Origin: Dehalococcoidia bacterium
Lineage (GTDB): Bacteria; Chloroflexota; Dehalococcoidia; UBA2979
Length of the DNA: 32,607 bases
Direction of reading: 5' to 3'
Assembly (NCBI GenBank): GCA_009379925.1
Contig: WHSU01000039.1
Location: 1 to 32,607 of the forward strand
Below the pieces are notes generated by a model that saw nothing but the letters and a program-made list of their open reading frames with translations, did not search any database and had not been told where the DNA came from. The stretch's first letter is position 1, and each line of letters starts with the position of its first letter. Made by a program: the position numbers and the translations under genes. Positions 1 through 7,288 of the stretch are shown here, piece by piece.

Positions 1-186
1 GTCGGGGACCTCGGCGTAGACGCCGACGTTGAGGCGGTCGATGGTGAGGCCGCCGCCGTTGGGCTCGGGCCGGGCGCGCACGCCCCAGCCGATGGTCTTG
101 GTCATCCAGCTCAGGTCGGGCATCTGGAAGTCGGGCGGCGGGGGTGGAGCGCCCTCGCTCGGCGCCGGTGCGTTCGCTTGGACCAT
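1..186 (-). CDS. N-terminal fragment of an unknown protein, cut by the window edge
   Basis: The first 62 codons are visible and the rest lies left of the window. The ATG at 186 is chosen because GGAGGGG lies four bases upstream. The N-terminus is rich in Ala and Pro, with five prolines in a row near residues 14-18. A more ordered stretch follows, containing DLSWMTKTIGWGVRARPEPN and then an apparent beta segment (LTIDRLNVGVYAEV). No family is recognised. It lies 98 bases downstream of the di-iron gene on the same strand, so it could share that transcript. The reading frame is convincing but the function is unknown. Confidence 0.6.
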   Translation of the reverse strand, partial: MVQANAPAPSEGAPPPPPDFQMPDLSWMTKTIGWGVRARPEPNGGGLTIDRLNVGVYAEVPD

Positions 187-284
187 CGTCCCCTCCGGAA
201 ATCAGCTACGAGTCCCCGCGCGGGCCGGGGCGATGAGGCTGCGGGCCCGCACCCCAGACGGTACGGCCCCGCCGCGAAACGTGC

Positions 285-1424
285 TCAGGCGCCGACGTAT
301 GCCGCGAGGGCGGCGTTCGCGCGGCCGTTCTCGAAGCGGTCGCCGAGCCCGGCGACCTTGACGCGCTGCACGTATTCCTTGATCTGCCGCTGACGCACGG
401 CCAGCGCGATCTTGTTGCCCTCCTCGATCGAGGTGGCGTCGGCGCCGCCCCCGAGCAGGATCGCGAGCGCGGCGTTGGATGGCGTGCCACGCGCCGCCGG
501 GTTCTGGCCGCTCGCGCCGGCCACCAGGCCCATCTCGATCTCATCGAGGTAGCCGTGGATCTCGTCCTTGCGCTCCGGCTCCGTCTGCGAGAGGTACTGG
601 AGGTGCATGACGCCGAAGGCGACGTGGCGCGACTCGTCCGAGGCGGCCAGGCGGTAGATCGCCTTCTCCGCGTCGTTGTAAGACATGCGCTCGCCCATGC
701 GGAAGATCGAGAGCACCAGGCCCTCGCCCGAGATGTGCAGGCGGGCGCTCATCTCGGTGAAGTCGCGTGCCGAGTCGATCGCGCCGCCGGACAACGCCGC
801 GTTGGTGGTCTGCGCCATCAGCCCGCCACCGTTGGCGAACGTGCGCTTGCGGAAGACGTCCAGGTGCCGCGCCTCGTCCATGATCTGGGAGATCAGGAAC
901 ATGCGCGGCTCGTAGTAGTCGGGTGTGGTCTGTGAGATCCACTTGCCCGGCACGTCACCGGCGACGAACTCGACTTCCGTGAGGAAGGTGGTGAGCTGGC
1001 ACTCGGCGCGCTCGATGGCGTCCGGCAACTCCTCGAGGGTGTCCCACGGGATATCCGTCGCGGAGGACCACTGGCGCTGCACGGCCTCTTCGTAGAGCTG
1101 AGCCGCGTTCTTCAGCCAGATATCGGACTTGGTGCGGATGGAGTAGTTGCCGACCTTCGGCGCCGTGGGCCGGGTGAGGGCGCCACGCGGGCGGCCGGTG
1201 AGGTTGTCCGACCATTCCGGGATCTGCGCGAACGGGCCGGCGTCGACGTCCTGGAGGAGCAGGCCGCCCGATGCGGTGTCGGAGTCGTGTCCGGCTCCCC
1301 AGGTCTCGCGTTGCTGGAACCAGTCGAGTTTGTAGCCACGGTCGCGGCCGTACTCGAGGAGCAGGTCATACGCCGACTTCGTCTCGGCCTGGTCCTGCTG
1401 GTTGGGCCTGGTCTCGGTGGCCAT
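285..1424 (-). CDS. Ferritin-like di-iron protein (R2/AurF-type oxygenase fold)
   Basis: 379 residues with the two-fold carboxylate/histidine pattern of bacterial multicomponent-type or R2-like di-iron proteins. Visible are a first-helix Glu pair (E112/E113), Glu in TEVEF (E150/E152), DEARH at 183-187, Glu in GEGL (E234) and DESRH at 263-267. These would form a four-helix bundle binding two irons and activating O2 to oxidise an organic substrate. The family includes ribonucleotide reductase R2-like ligand-binding oxidases and AurF-type N-oxygenases. The substrate cannot be read from sequence. The ATG at 1424 has an AGGAGATGCC-like Shine-Dalgarno just upstream. A promoter and palindromic operator lie about 105 bases upstream. 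No reductase partner is adjacent. The fold is secure and the reaction is not. Confidence 0.85.
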   Translation of the reverse strand: MATETRPNQQDQAETKSAYDLLLEYGRDRGYKLDWFQQRETWGAGHDSDTASGGLLLQDVDAGPFAQIPEWSDNLTGRPRGALTRPTAPKVGNYSIRTKSDIWLKNAAQLYEEAVQRQWSSATDIPWDTLEELPDAIERAECQLTTFLTEVEFVAGDVPGKWISQTTPDYYEPRMFLISQIMDEARHLDVFRKRTFANGGGLMAQTTNAALSGGAIDSARDFTEMSARLHISGEGLVLSIFRMGERMSYNDAEKAIYRLAASDESRHVAFGVMHLQYLSQTEPERKDEIHGYLDEIEMGLVAGASGQNPAARGTPSNAALAILLGGGADATSIEEGNKIALAVRQRQIKEYVQRVKVAGLGDRFENGRANAALAAYVGA

Positions 1425-1529
1425 GGCATCTCCTCGTGCTGTGAACGGGCAGACCCCTGGCTTCGCTCAGGCCGCCGTCCGAGGCGGTACGAGCGCACAC
1501 AACCATCGTTGTGCCCTCGGGGTGCCCGC

Positions 1530-1558
1530 ATCATACAGGCTGTATGCGAACTTGTGAA
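1530..1558 (-). promoter_or_regulatory. Sigma70-type promoter of the di-iron gene
   Basis: Read on the minus strand: -35 TTCACA (1553-1558), exactly 17 bases, then -10 TATGAT (1530-1535). This predicts a transcript starting near 1523 with a leader of about 100 bases before the ATG at 1424. Both boxes are close to consensus and unusually AT-rich for this genome. Seen directly in sequence; use as a promoter is inferred. Confidence 0.6.
1532..1546. promoter_or_regulatory. Perfect 15-bp palindrome overlapping the promoter (putative operator)
   Basis: CATACAG-G-CTGTATG: two perfect 7-base arms around one central base. It covers the right part of the -35/-10 spacer and most of the -10 box of the di-iron gene promoter. 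That placement is typical of a repressor site, for example a TetR- or GntR-family dimer. No regulator gene is adjacent, so the binding protein is unknown. Confidence 0.5.
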
Positions 1559-1623
1559 CACCCTCGTCATACGAATTTTGGTCGCACTTCGAGGCGGGTG
1601 CCGGCGGTCCCCGGTGGCGGGCG

Positions 1624-2490
1624 CTACTCGACGAGCCGTCGGCGCATCGTCCAGAGGGCCAGCCAGAAGGCGGGGAAGAACACGGCGACGAGCCACGCGA
1701 GGTGACCGAGGTGCGCCCAGCCGATGTCGCCGGTGACCAGGCCTCGGTTCAGCTCGACGGCGTGGAGCAGCGGGGTGAACCATGCTACCGCGGTGGCCCA
1801 GCCGGGAAGGCTCTCCAGCGGGAAGAAGCCGCCGCTAAACCAGAACATGGGCAGCACGAAGAGGCTGAAGAAGTACGTCAACTGGCTGATCGAGCGCGCC
1901 TGGCTGGTATACGCCAGCCCCAGGCTTCCGAGGACCGCGCCCAGGACGAACGCCGCCGGGATGGTGAGCAGTGCGAGCGGCGATTCGATCAACCCGTACA
2001 CGGGCGTGAGCGCGACCATCACCACGAGGATCAGTGCCGCGTTGATCGCGCCGCGAGTCGCCGCCCAGGCCGCGTCGCCGGCGATGATCTCCTCGGGCCG
2101 AGCGGGCGTCGACAAGATGGCGGCGTACGTGCCGTGCTGGTCCATCCGGAAGTACGCGCCGAACAGCGACTCGAAGACCGAGGCGAACATGGGGAACATG
2201 GCCAGCACCCCCGGGCCCAGGTACTGGATGTACTCCGTGTCGCCGGTCAGCTCGACGTAGGTACCGAGGCCCAGACCGAGCGCGACGAACATGATCACCG
2301 GCTCAACCAGTGGTGGCATCAGCTCCGCGCGCCACAGTTGGAAGAACACATCGCGGTTGCGCTGCCAGACGCGATAGGTGCGGCGACCGGGCACGGCGAC
2401 GCCGAGCCACGGCAGCACGCCGCCGCGCCGGCGGCCGGAGGGCGGTTCGGGCGGTGCCTCCGTCGTGGGCGTCGAGGTGGTTGTGGCCAT
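1624..2490 (-). CDS. ABC-2 type transporter permease (DrrB/NodJ-like)
   Basis: Integral membrane subunit of an ABC exporter, about 288 residues with six hydrophobic segments. A cytoplasmic N-terminus contains RTYRVWQRNRDVFFQLWRAE, the usual entry to the ABC-2 domain. The segment near AMFPMFASVFESLFGAYFRM and the conserved GRAxFxGxxF-type core are typical of NodJ/DrrB permeases. The frame is also open from a GTG at 2496 that overlaps the ATPase stop (GTGA). The ATG at 2490 is preferred because GGAG sits five bases before it. It is translationally coupled to the upstream ATPase gene, so the two form one exporter. The cargo (drug, lipid or saccharide) is not evident. Confidence 0.88.
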   Translation of the reverse strand: MATTTSTPTTEAPPEPPSGRRRGGVLPWLGVAVPGRRTYRVWQRNRDVFFQLWRAELMPPLVEPVIMFVALGLGLGTYVELTGDTEYIQYLGPGVLAMFPMFASVFESLFGAYFRMDQHGTYAAILSTPARPEEIIAGDAAWAATRGAINAALILVVMVALTPVYGLIESPLALLTIPAAFVLGAVLGSLGLAYTSQARSISQLTYFFSLFVLPMFWFSGGFFPLESLPGWATAVAWFTPLLHAVELNRGLVTGDIGWAHLGHLAWLVAVFFPAFWLALWTMRRRLVE

Positions 2491-2492
2491 TG

Positions 2493-3488
2493 TCACTCCA
2501 CCAGGGCCCGGCCGGTGAGCGTGAGGAACACGTCCTCCAGGTTGGCCCGCCGGTCGATCACTCGGTAGTGGTCGCCCACCAGCTCCTCGACCTCGCGGGC
2601 GTGTTCTTGGCCGAGCCCGTAGACGTACGTGACATCCTCGATCTGTTCCACGCGGGCACTCTCACCGAGCCGCGGGTCGAGGTACGCGCGCACTCGGGCG
2701 CGCTCCTCGTCGTTCAGGTGCAGCTCCAGCACGTCGCGCCCCACGTACCGCTCGATGAGCGTGCGCGGGCGGCCGTCGTCCAGCGCGCGGCCGTGGTCCA
2801 TGACGATCAGCCGGTCGCAGAGGTGCTCCGCCTCGTCCATGTAGTGCGTGGTCAGCAGGATCGTCACGCCCCGCTCGCGCAGCAGGCGCAGCTTGCGCCA
2901 GACCAGGTGCCGCGCCTGCGGGTCGAGGCCGGTGGTCGGCTCATCGAGGATCAGCAGCCGTGGCTCGTTGACCAGAGCGCGCGCCACCACCAGCCGGCGC
3001 TTCATTCCGCCGGAAAGCGCGCTGATCCGTTCGTCCGCCCGGTCCTGTAGCTGCATCAGCTCCAGGCCCTCGTCGATGCGTTCACGCGCGAGCCGCTTTG
3101 GCACGTCGTAGTAGCGCGCGTAGACCTCCAGGTTCTTCCGCACGGACAGGTCCTGGTCCAGGTTGTCGTCCTGAGGCACCACACCAAGACGCGCCTTGAT
3201 CGCGCGGTCTTCGTAGCGCACATCCAGGCCATCGACTTGGAGGGCGCCGGCGGTGATCGGCACCACGCAAGAGATCATGCGGATCGTGGAGGTCTTGCCG
3301 GCGCCGTTTGGCCCGAGCATGCCGAAGAACTCGCCCGCCTCGACGCGGAAGTCGATGCCGTCGACGGCGCGGAAGTCCCCGAAGGTCTTCACGAGGCCGT
3401 GCGCCTCGATCATCGCGGGCATAGGCGGGCCGCTCGTCGCTGCGGGAGATGGGTTGGCGTGGCTACCGAGGATAGGCGCGCGGCGCAC
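2493..3488 (-). CDS. ABC transporter ATP-binding subunit (DrrA/NodI-like)
   Basis: Nucleotide-binding subunit that drives the ABC-2 permease encoded immediately downstream. Visible motifs: Walker A GPNGAGKT (59-66), Q-loop Gln106, signature LSGGMKRR (158-165), Walker B LLILDEP (178-184), D-loop GLD and switch His in TTHYMDEAE (about 213-221). The C-terminal domain of about 90 residues after the ATPase core is typical of DrrA/NodI proteins. The GTG at 3488 is chosen because GAGGTGG lies six bases upstream. Two internal ATGs (3422, 3413) without clear ribosome sites would give shorter proteins beginning nearer the conserved core. The stop overlaps the permease start region, indicating an operon. 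Confidence 0.92.
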   Translation of the reverse strand: MRRAPILGSHANPSPAATSGPPMPAMIEAHGLVKTFGDFRAVDGIDFRVEAGEFFGMLGPNGAGKTSTIRMISCVVPITAGALQVDGLDVRYEDRAIKARLGVVPQDDNLDQDLSVRKNLEVYARYYDVPKRLARERIDEGLELMQLQDRADERISALSGGMKRRLVVARALVNEPRLLILDEPTTGLDPQARHLVWRKLRLLRERGVTILLTTHYMDEAEHLCDRLIVMDHGRALDDGRPRTLIERYVGRDVLELHLNDEERARVRAYLDPRLGESARVEQIEDVTYVYGLGQEHAREVEELVGDHYRVIDRRANLEDVFLTLTGRALVE

Positions 3489-3541
3489 GCCGGGCCACCT
3501 CGCCTCGAGCGCGTGCCGCCCGGGTGGGCTCGCAACGTTGC

Positions 3542-3559
3542 CGGGAGCGGGCGCTCCCG
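3542..3559 (-). terminator. Short GC hairpin between the small membrane gene and the ABC operon
   Basis: CGGGAGC / GCTCCCG, a 7-bp perfect stem around GGGC. It lies 18 bases past the stop of the small membrane protein gene and upstream of the ABC genes. There is no U-tract, so termination is only a possibility. Confidence 0.25.
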
Positions 3560-3577
3560 TCGACCGCTACACGCTGG

Positions 3578-3787
3578 TCAGATCAGCAGGGTGAGCACGA
3601 TCCAGGTGCCGATCATGGCGGTCACGCCGATGACCAGGCCCGCGCGGACGGAGAGGGCGAGCGCGTTCTCACACGGCCGGCCCGCCGTGTCGACGCGGTA
3701 TAGCTTGAAGCGCCGGAACGCCGAGATCGCGACGACCACGGCGACGACCTCACCGAACATCAAGGCGAGCTGGAACTCCGTCCCCAT
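3578..3787 (-). CDS. Small two-pass membrane protein of unknown function
   Basis: 69 residues from the ATG at 3787, which has AGAAGGG nine bases upstream. A TTG at 3820 would add 11 residues. There are two hydrophobic segments: one near residues 6-22 (LALMFGEVVAVVVAISAF) and one at the C-terminus (GLVIGVTAMIGTWIVLTLL). They are joined by a basic and polar loop containing RRFKLYRVDTAGRPCENA. No enzymatic motif is visible and I do not recognise the family. It sits alone between tRNA-Leu and the ABC exporter on the same strand. The good ribosome site and hydrophobic periodicity support it being real. Confidence 0.55.
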   Translation of the reverse strand: MGTEFQLALMFGEVVAVVVAISAFRRFKLYRVDTAGRPCENALALSVRAGLVIGVTAMIGTWIVLTLLI

Positions 3788-3887
3788 CGCATCAAACCCT
3801 TCTGCGCGGGTACGCGGCAAGCATCGACCAGCGCGGGTGACCGCTGAACGGTGTGGGTCGCGTCCACGTCGAGGGGCATTGGGACTC

Positions 3888-3971
3888 TGGTACCGGTGCC
3901 GGGACTCGAACCCGGACGCCTTGCGGCCGCGAGGTTTAAGCTCGCTGCGTCTGCCGTTCCGCCACCCCGGT
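3888..3971 (-). tRNA. tRNA-Leu (anticodon UAA)
   Basis: Class II tRNA with encoded CCA. The anticodon loop CTTAAAC is closed by GCGAG/CTCGC. A long variable arm is present, and the T arm is CCGGG-TTCGAGT-CCCGG. The acceptor stem ACCGGGG/CACCGGT has one mismatch at pair 6-67. It reads UUA codons, which are rare in this GC-rich genome. Confidence 0.93.
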
Positions 3972-4027
3972 GGGTACGTTCAGGATAGCGGTGCGGGTTG
4001 AGCCGGTGGAGCAGGGCAACGTCCGGG

Positions 4028-4525
4028 TCAGGCGCGCCGGCGCCGAAGCGCCCGCTCGGTGAGGTCCTCGTTCGCCCCGACGATCGTGTGTCCCGGTGCG
4101 ACATCTCGTGTGACCACGGCGTTGGCGCCAATGCGCGCACCCCGCCCCACGACGATATCGCCAAGCACCTTGGCCCCGGCGCCGATGTAAACATCGTCCT
4201 CGACGGTAGGGATGTTGCGTCGGCCTCGGGCGCCAACGGTGACGCCCTGCATAATCACGACTCGGTCGCCGATTCGCGCCTGTCGATGGATGATGATGCC
4301 GTGCGGATGCCGCAGGACGACGGTGCGGTTGCAGTTCTCGAAGACCTCTGACCCGAGCACGATCCCCCAGATGCGAGCGAGCTTGCCGACTCGCACGAGG
4401 CGCCCGATGCGCGTGCTGCGCCAGGCGTTCAGATTGAGGAGCAGCCGGGCGTGCGGTGGATTCGCCTTCGCGGTGAGCGGCGCTTCCGTCCCTCGTTCGA
4501 CGTCGGGCCGATCGATCGTGCGCAT
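4028..4525 (-). CDS. Hexapeptide-repeat acyltransferase, serine acetyltransferase-like
   Basis: 165-residue left-handed beta-helix protein. From about residue 70 onward it has repeated hexapeptide turns (IIIHRQARIGDRVVI, then VYIGAGAKVLGDIVVG, then RIGANAVVTRDV). This is the arrangement of the C-terminal half of serine acetyltransferases (CysE) and of sugar O-acetyltransferases. The CysE N-terminal helical domain is absent: only about 65 residues with a basic segment (RIGRLVRVGKLARIW) precede the helix. An O-acetyltransferase for a saccharide or serine-like acceptor is therefore the safest call. The ATG at 4525 follows GAGAGGG. It lies 132 bases downstream of the histidine kinase gene on the same strand, with no obvious functional link. 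Confidence 0.8.
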   Translation of the reverse strand: MRTIDRPDVERGTEAPLTAKANPPHARLLLNLNAWRSTRIGRLVRVGKLARIWGIVLGSEVFENCNRTVVLRHPHGIIIHRQARIGDRVVIMQGVTVGARGRRNIPTVEDDVYIGAGAKVLGDIVVGRGARIGANAVVTRDVAPGHTIVGANEDLTERALRRRRA

Positions 4526-4657
4526 AGCGACCCTCTCAAGGGGTGTCGCGGTGGGGTCAGCGCGTCACGCCTGGGAGCGTATGGGGGGCACCATTGCCAG
4601 GGGATCGCCTCGGTCGCGAACTTCCTTGCATCGGCGTAGCAGTGTGGGAAGGTCCGG

Positions 4658-6322
4658 TCAGCCTGCCCGCGGGAGCCTGATGGTGAACCGGCACCCGTCC
4701 GGTACGTTCTCCACCTCAATCTCCGCATCGATGGACGCGGCGAGGCGCCGCGAGACGTAGAGGCCAATGCCCATGCCTCGGGAGCGTCCCGGCGTGTCGC
4801 CGCGGACGAAGCGGTCGAAGAGCCGCTCGATGCGGTCCTCGGGGAGACCGCCGCAGGCGTCCTGTACACCGACATCGAGGAATCCGTCCCGCGCCCTGAC
4901 GGTCACGTGCACCTCGGGCCGGAGCACCGAATACTTTGCCGCGTTGTCCACGACGTTCGCGAGGATGCGCCCCAATCGGTCACCATCCGAGTCGATGGCG
5001 ATGTCGATGTTCGGGTCGGCGAGGTGAAACGTCACCGACGGATAACGCTCCCGCGCGACGGCCACCGTCTGCCGCAGGAGTTGCATGAGCGCGACGGGTT
5101 CGCGGACGACTTCTCCGCGCTCACGCCGTTCCAGGCGGGCCATGTCGAGCAGCAACTCGATGGTGCGCGCCATCCGCTGGCTCTCGTCGCGGATCAGTTG
5201 GAGTTCCTCGATGTCGACTTCGTCGCGGCCCTCGGCTAGGGCGCGGCGCTGGAGGCGACGAGAGAAGCCCGTCACGCTGGTCAGCGGGTTCCGCAATTCG
5301 TGTGACACCAGGAATACGAACTCATCAAGACGGCGTTCGTGATGTCCTCGTTCGACGGTGGCCGCTATCACGTTGGCGATGGACTGCAGGAAGTCGAGGT
5401 CGTGGCTGGTGAACACACGGGCCGTCCGCATGTCAGCTTCCAGCACCCCGAACGGAGGTGCACCCTCGGCCCCGATGAGCACACTGGCGCCGCTGACGAC
5501 GCCGAGTTCGTGCAGCACGGGCGCCATCTCGAAGCGGGCCTCGCGAGCGATGTCGCGGACAACGACCGGGTGGAGCACACGGATGGTGTACGCACCGTGC
5601 GAGTCGGCGCCGTCGGGGACCTCGGTTTCGCCAACCACGCCGTCCGGCCAGCCTGCACCGGCGCGTACCAGCAGATGGCCGCGCTTCGGCTCGTACTCCA
5701 GCACCTTCGTGAAGTCCGCCTGCAGGGTATCGTGGACGAGTTGCGCTGCCCGCTGCAACACCCAATCGAGTTCGCGACCGGCAAGCGCTGCCTGGCCGAG
5801 GTCGGAGACGGCGGCTTGCTGCCGCTCGCGCTGGAGCAGGGCACTCGGTGTTGCCCCGGTTGCCTGAGCGGGTCCCGCCTTCGGCGCGGCCCCGGTTGCC
5901 TGAGCGGGTCCCGCCTTCGGCGCGGCCCCGATGTGAGCGTCGGGCGGCGGCAATCGAGGTGGCAGCAGGATCGTTGGCTCCTCGCCAGCGGTGGCCGCCC
6001 CCAGGGCGGGCGAGAGTGAGCGGACGACCGGCCGCGTCGGGCGACCGCCCTGACCACCGTGCGCGTTGAGCGTATCGCGTGATAGTTCTGCAACAGCCGG
6101 CCCGTGCGGACGGCCCCCCTGTTTGATACGGAACCGACACGATTCGCCCGGTCGGATCGGACAGGAGTGTTGCGGGATCCTCGGTGCGTCGGTTGGGCGC
6201 CGAGGCCTGGCGAGCGAACGGAAGAGGCTCCGACGCGAACCCGCTGTCGGAGCCTCCCGTGCCGCAGGCGAGCTGGCACTCAGCCTGCGGCGGACGCAAG
6301 GGGTCCACGCCTTGCACACCAA
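4658..6322 (-). CDS. GAF-domain sensor histidine kinase
   Basis: Numbered from the TTG at 6322 (554 residues). A GAF sensor domain spans about 175-325. The dimerisation/phosphoacceptor helix has the H-box VSHELRNPLTSV (His341). The ATPase domain has the N-box NVVDN (456-460), the G1 box DACGGLP (488-494, the Cys-containing variant) and the G2 box GMGIGL (516-521). There is no transmembrane segment, so it is a cytoplasmic sensor. The start is unresolved. Codon use before about residue 95 looks less coding-like, and the only in-frame conventional starts before the GAF domain are TTG 6322, GTG 6319 and TTG 5953. None has a well-placed ribosome site. Residues 132-155 are an exact duplication of a 12-residue Ala/Pro/Lys segment. 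No response regulator is nearby. Confidence 0.85.
   Translation of the reverse strand: MVCKAWTPCVRRRLSASSPAAREAPTAGSRRSLFRSLARPRRPTDAPRIPQHSCPIRPGESCRFRIKQGGRPHGPAVAELSRDTLNAHGGQGGRPTRPVVRSLSPALGAATAGEEPTILLPPRLPPPDAHIGAAPKAGPAQATGAAPKAGPAQATGATPSALLQRERQQAAVSDLGQAALAGRELDWVLQRAAQLVHDTLQADFTKVLEYEPKRGHLLVRAGAGWPDGVVGETEVPDGADSHGAYTIRVLHPVVVRDIAREARFEMAPVLHELGVVSGASVLIGAEGAPPFGVLEADMRTARVFTSHDLDFLQSIANVIAATVERGHHERRLDEFVFLVSHELRNPLTSVTGFSRRLQRRALAEGRDEVDIEELQLIRDESQRMARTIELLLDMARLERRERGEVVREPVALMQLLRQTVAVARERYPSVTFHLADPNIDIAIDSDGDRLGRILANVVDNAAKYSVLRPEVHVTVRARDGFLDVGVQDACGGLPEDRIERLFDRFVRGDTPGRSRGMGIGLYVSRRLAASIDAEIEVENVPDGCRFTIRLPRAG
5854..5925. repeat. Two exact tandem copies of a 36-bp unit inside the histidine kinase gene
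   Basis: Copies at 5854-5889 and 5890-5925 are identical, followed by the first five bases of a third. The unit length is a multiple of three, so it duplicates a 12-residue linker segment (GAAPKAGPAQAT) in frame just before the GAF domain. Perfect identity suggests a recent slippage event and possible copy-number variation between strains. Confidence 0.9.
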
Positions 6323-6555
6323 GTATTGCAGGTCGGGTCACCTTTGTTGCGGACGCTATCCGAGCACTGCGTGGAGCCCGGGTATCGCGTTTGCTGCCGC
6401 AGTAAGCCGCGGCTCACGCGCCATCTCGCCTATCCGGCCAATTCTGACGCCTTCCTTACGGCCTGCGCAGCCTTTCTTTCGCATTCCCAAGTGCCCCGCG
6501 GCGAGGATCGGCTCTGTCCACAAGGGGTCCCGTCCGGGACGTATGAGGAAGGTAC
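6323..6555. other. Gene-poor stretch upstream of the histidine kinase and small ORF
   Basis: No convincing coding frame is present on either strand: the open frames here lack ribosome sites and have non-typical codon use. It should contain the divergent control regions of the kinase (leftward) and the small ORF (rightward). I cannot assign promoter boxes with confidence. Confidence 0.4.
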
Positions 6556-6663
6556 ATGCGAATGCGCTATGAGCAGCCTCGCGTCGAAAAGCGCGAGCCG
6601 GTGAAGGGTCTGTTGACCTGGACAGTTTCCGGCGACGACCGGCCATGGAAGCGGTGGCACTAA
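6556..6663 (+). CDS. Putative 35-residue peptide with a YxxP leader-like start
   Basis: The ATG at 6556 has GAGGAAGG three bases upstream, one of the best ribosome sites in the window. The peptide begins MRMRYEQPRVEKREPVKGLL, continues TWTVSGDDRPWKRWH and ends at TAA. The opening YEQPRV..REPV..LL resembles the YxxP-type leaders of some RiPP precursors. The tail after Ser-Gly is rich in Trp, Arg and Asp. Its stop codon lies in the loop of a perfect 10-bp hairpin, and a terminator-like hairpin follows 50 bases later. No maturation enzyme is nearby, and Gly-Asp-Asp-Arg does not fit a standard lasso core. It is also possible that this is a chance ORF. Confidence 0.4.
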   Translation: MRMRYEQPRVEKREPVKGLLTWTVSGDDRPWKRWH

Positions 6664-6673
6664 GCCACCGCTT
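6649..6673. repeat. Perfect 10-bp hairpin around the small ORF stop codon
   Basis: AAGCGGTGGC-ACTAA-GCCACCGCTT. The loop carries the TAA stop of the 35-residue ORF. No U-tract follows on either strand. It could protect the 3' end or slow terminating ribosomes. Confidence 0.6.
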
Positions 6674-6713
6674 GCCGATCCGTCCGGCACCGCTGGCGGT
6701 TCGGACCACCAGG

Positions 6714-6741
6714 AGCGGCGGGCGTCAGCCCGCCGCTTCTT
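6714..6741 (+). terminator. Rho-independent terminator, rightward
   Basis: Perfect 10-bp stem AGCGGCGGGC-GTCA-GCCCGCCGCT followed by TCTTTGCTT on the plus strand. The U-rich side faces right, so it ends a plus-strand transcript. The small ORF at 6556-6663 is the only plus-strand candidate. On the minus strand there is no U-tract. Confidence 0.55.
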
Positions 6742-6848
6742 TGCTTCCGGACTCAGCGTCGCGCGACCTCGGCGGGCGGGGCGTCGACGGGCTTTGTGAG
6801 GTGTTCAGCCCGTGGCGGCGCCGGGTCTCGCTCGACAGGTTGGGAGAG

Positions 6849-6922
6849 TGGAGGCCACGACCGGATTCGAACCGGTGATCGGGGTTTTGCAGACCCCTGC
6901 CTTGCCGCTTGGCTACGTGGCC
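6849..6922 (-). tRNA. tRNA-Cys (anticodon GCA)
   Basis: Acceptor GGCCACG/CGTGGCC is perfectly paired. The anticodon loop CTGCAAA is closed by GGGGT/ACCCC, the T arm is ACCGG-TTCGAAT-CCGGT, and discriminator U and CCA are encoded. Last gene of the minus-strand tRNA cluster. Confidence 0.95.
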
Positions 6923-6947
6923 ACGAGGACGTCGGGAGGGAGGACGG

Positions 6948-7022
6948 TGGAGCGGAAGACGAGGGTCGAACTCGCGACCTCCTCCTTGGCAAGGAGGCGC
7001 TCTACCACTGACCTACTTCCGC
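6948..7022 (-). tRNA. tRNA-Gly (anticodon GCC)
   Basis: Acceptor GCGGAAG/CTTCCGC; anticodon loop TTGCCAA closed by CCTCC/GGAGG; T loop TTCGACC; CCA encoded. It is 25 bases upstream of tRNA-Cys in the same cluster. Confidence 0.95.
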
Positions 7023-7061
7023 CCGCTAGTGGCCGCCCGTCGCGGCGCTCTGGTGTTGATG

Positions 7062-7148
7062 TGGTGCCCAGGATGAGACTTGAACTCATACGCCCGTAAG
7101 GGCACTGCCCCCTCAAGACAGCGTGTCTGCCGTTTCCACCACCTGGGC
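7062..7148 (-). tRNA. tRNA-Leu (anticodon GAG)
   Basis: Class II tRNA of 87 bases with a long variable arm. Acceptor is GCCCAGG/CCTGGGC; the anticodon loop TTGAGGG is closed by CTGTC/GGCAG; CCA is encoded. It reads CUC codons, which are common in this genome. Confidence 0.93.
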
Positions 7149-7160
7149 ACGCGACCGACC

Positions 7161-7236
<76 letters not shown>

Positions 7237-7288
7237 TCAGTCGGCTTATCAGTTTAGCAACGGTGGCCCGCTCGCGAAAGCCGGACGC

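Noticed and set aside
5854..5925. CRISPR-like repeat
   Set aside because: The two copies are directly adjacent without a spacer and lie in frame within a coding region. It is a simple tandem duplication.
6556..6663. Lasso peptide precursor
   Set aside because: The residues after Ser-Gly give only about ten positions with no Asp/Glu at ring position 7-9, the Thr is not at -2, and no cyclase, protease or RRE gene is nearby. Kept only as a RiPP-like short ORF.
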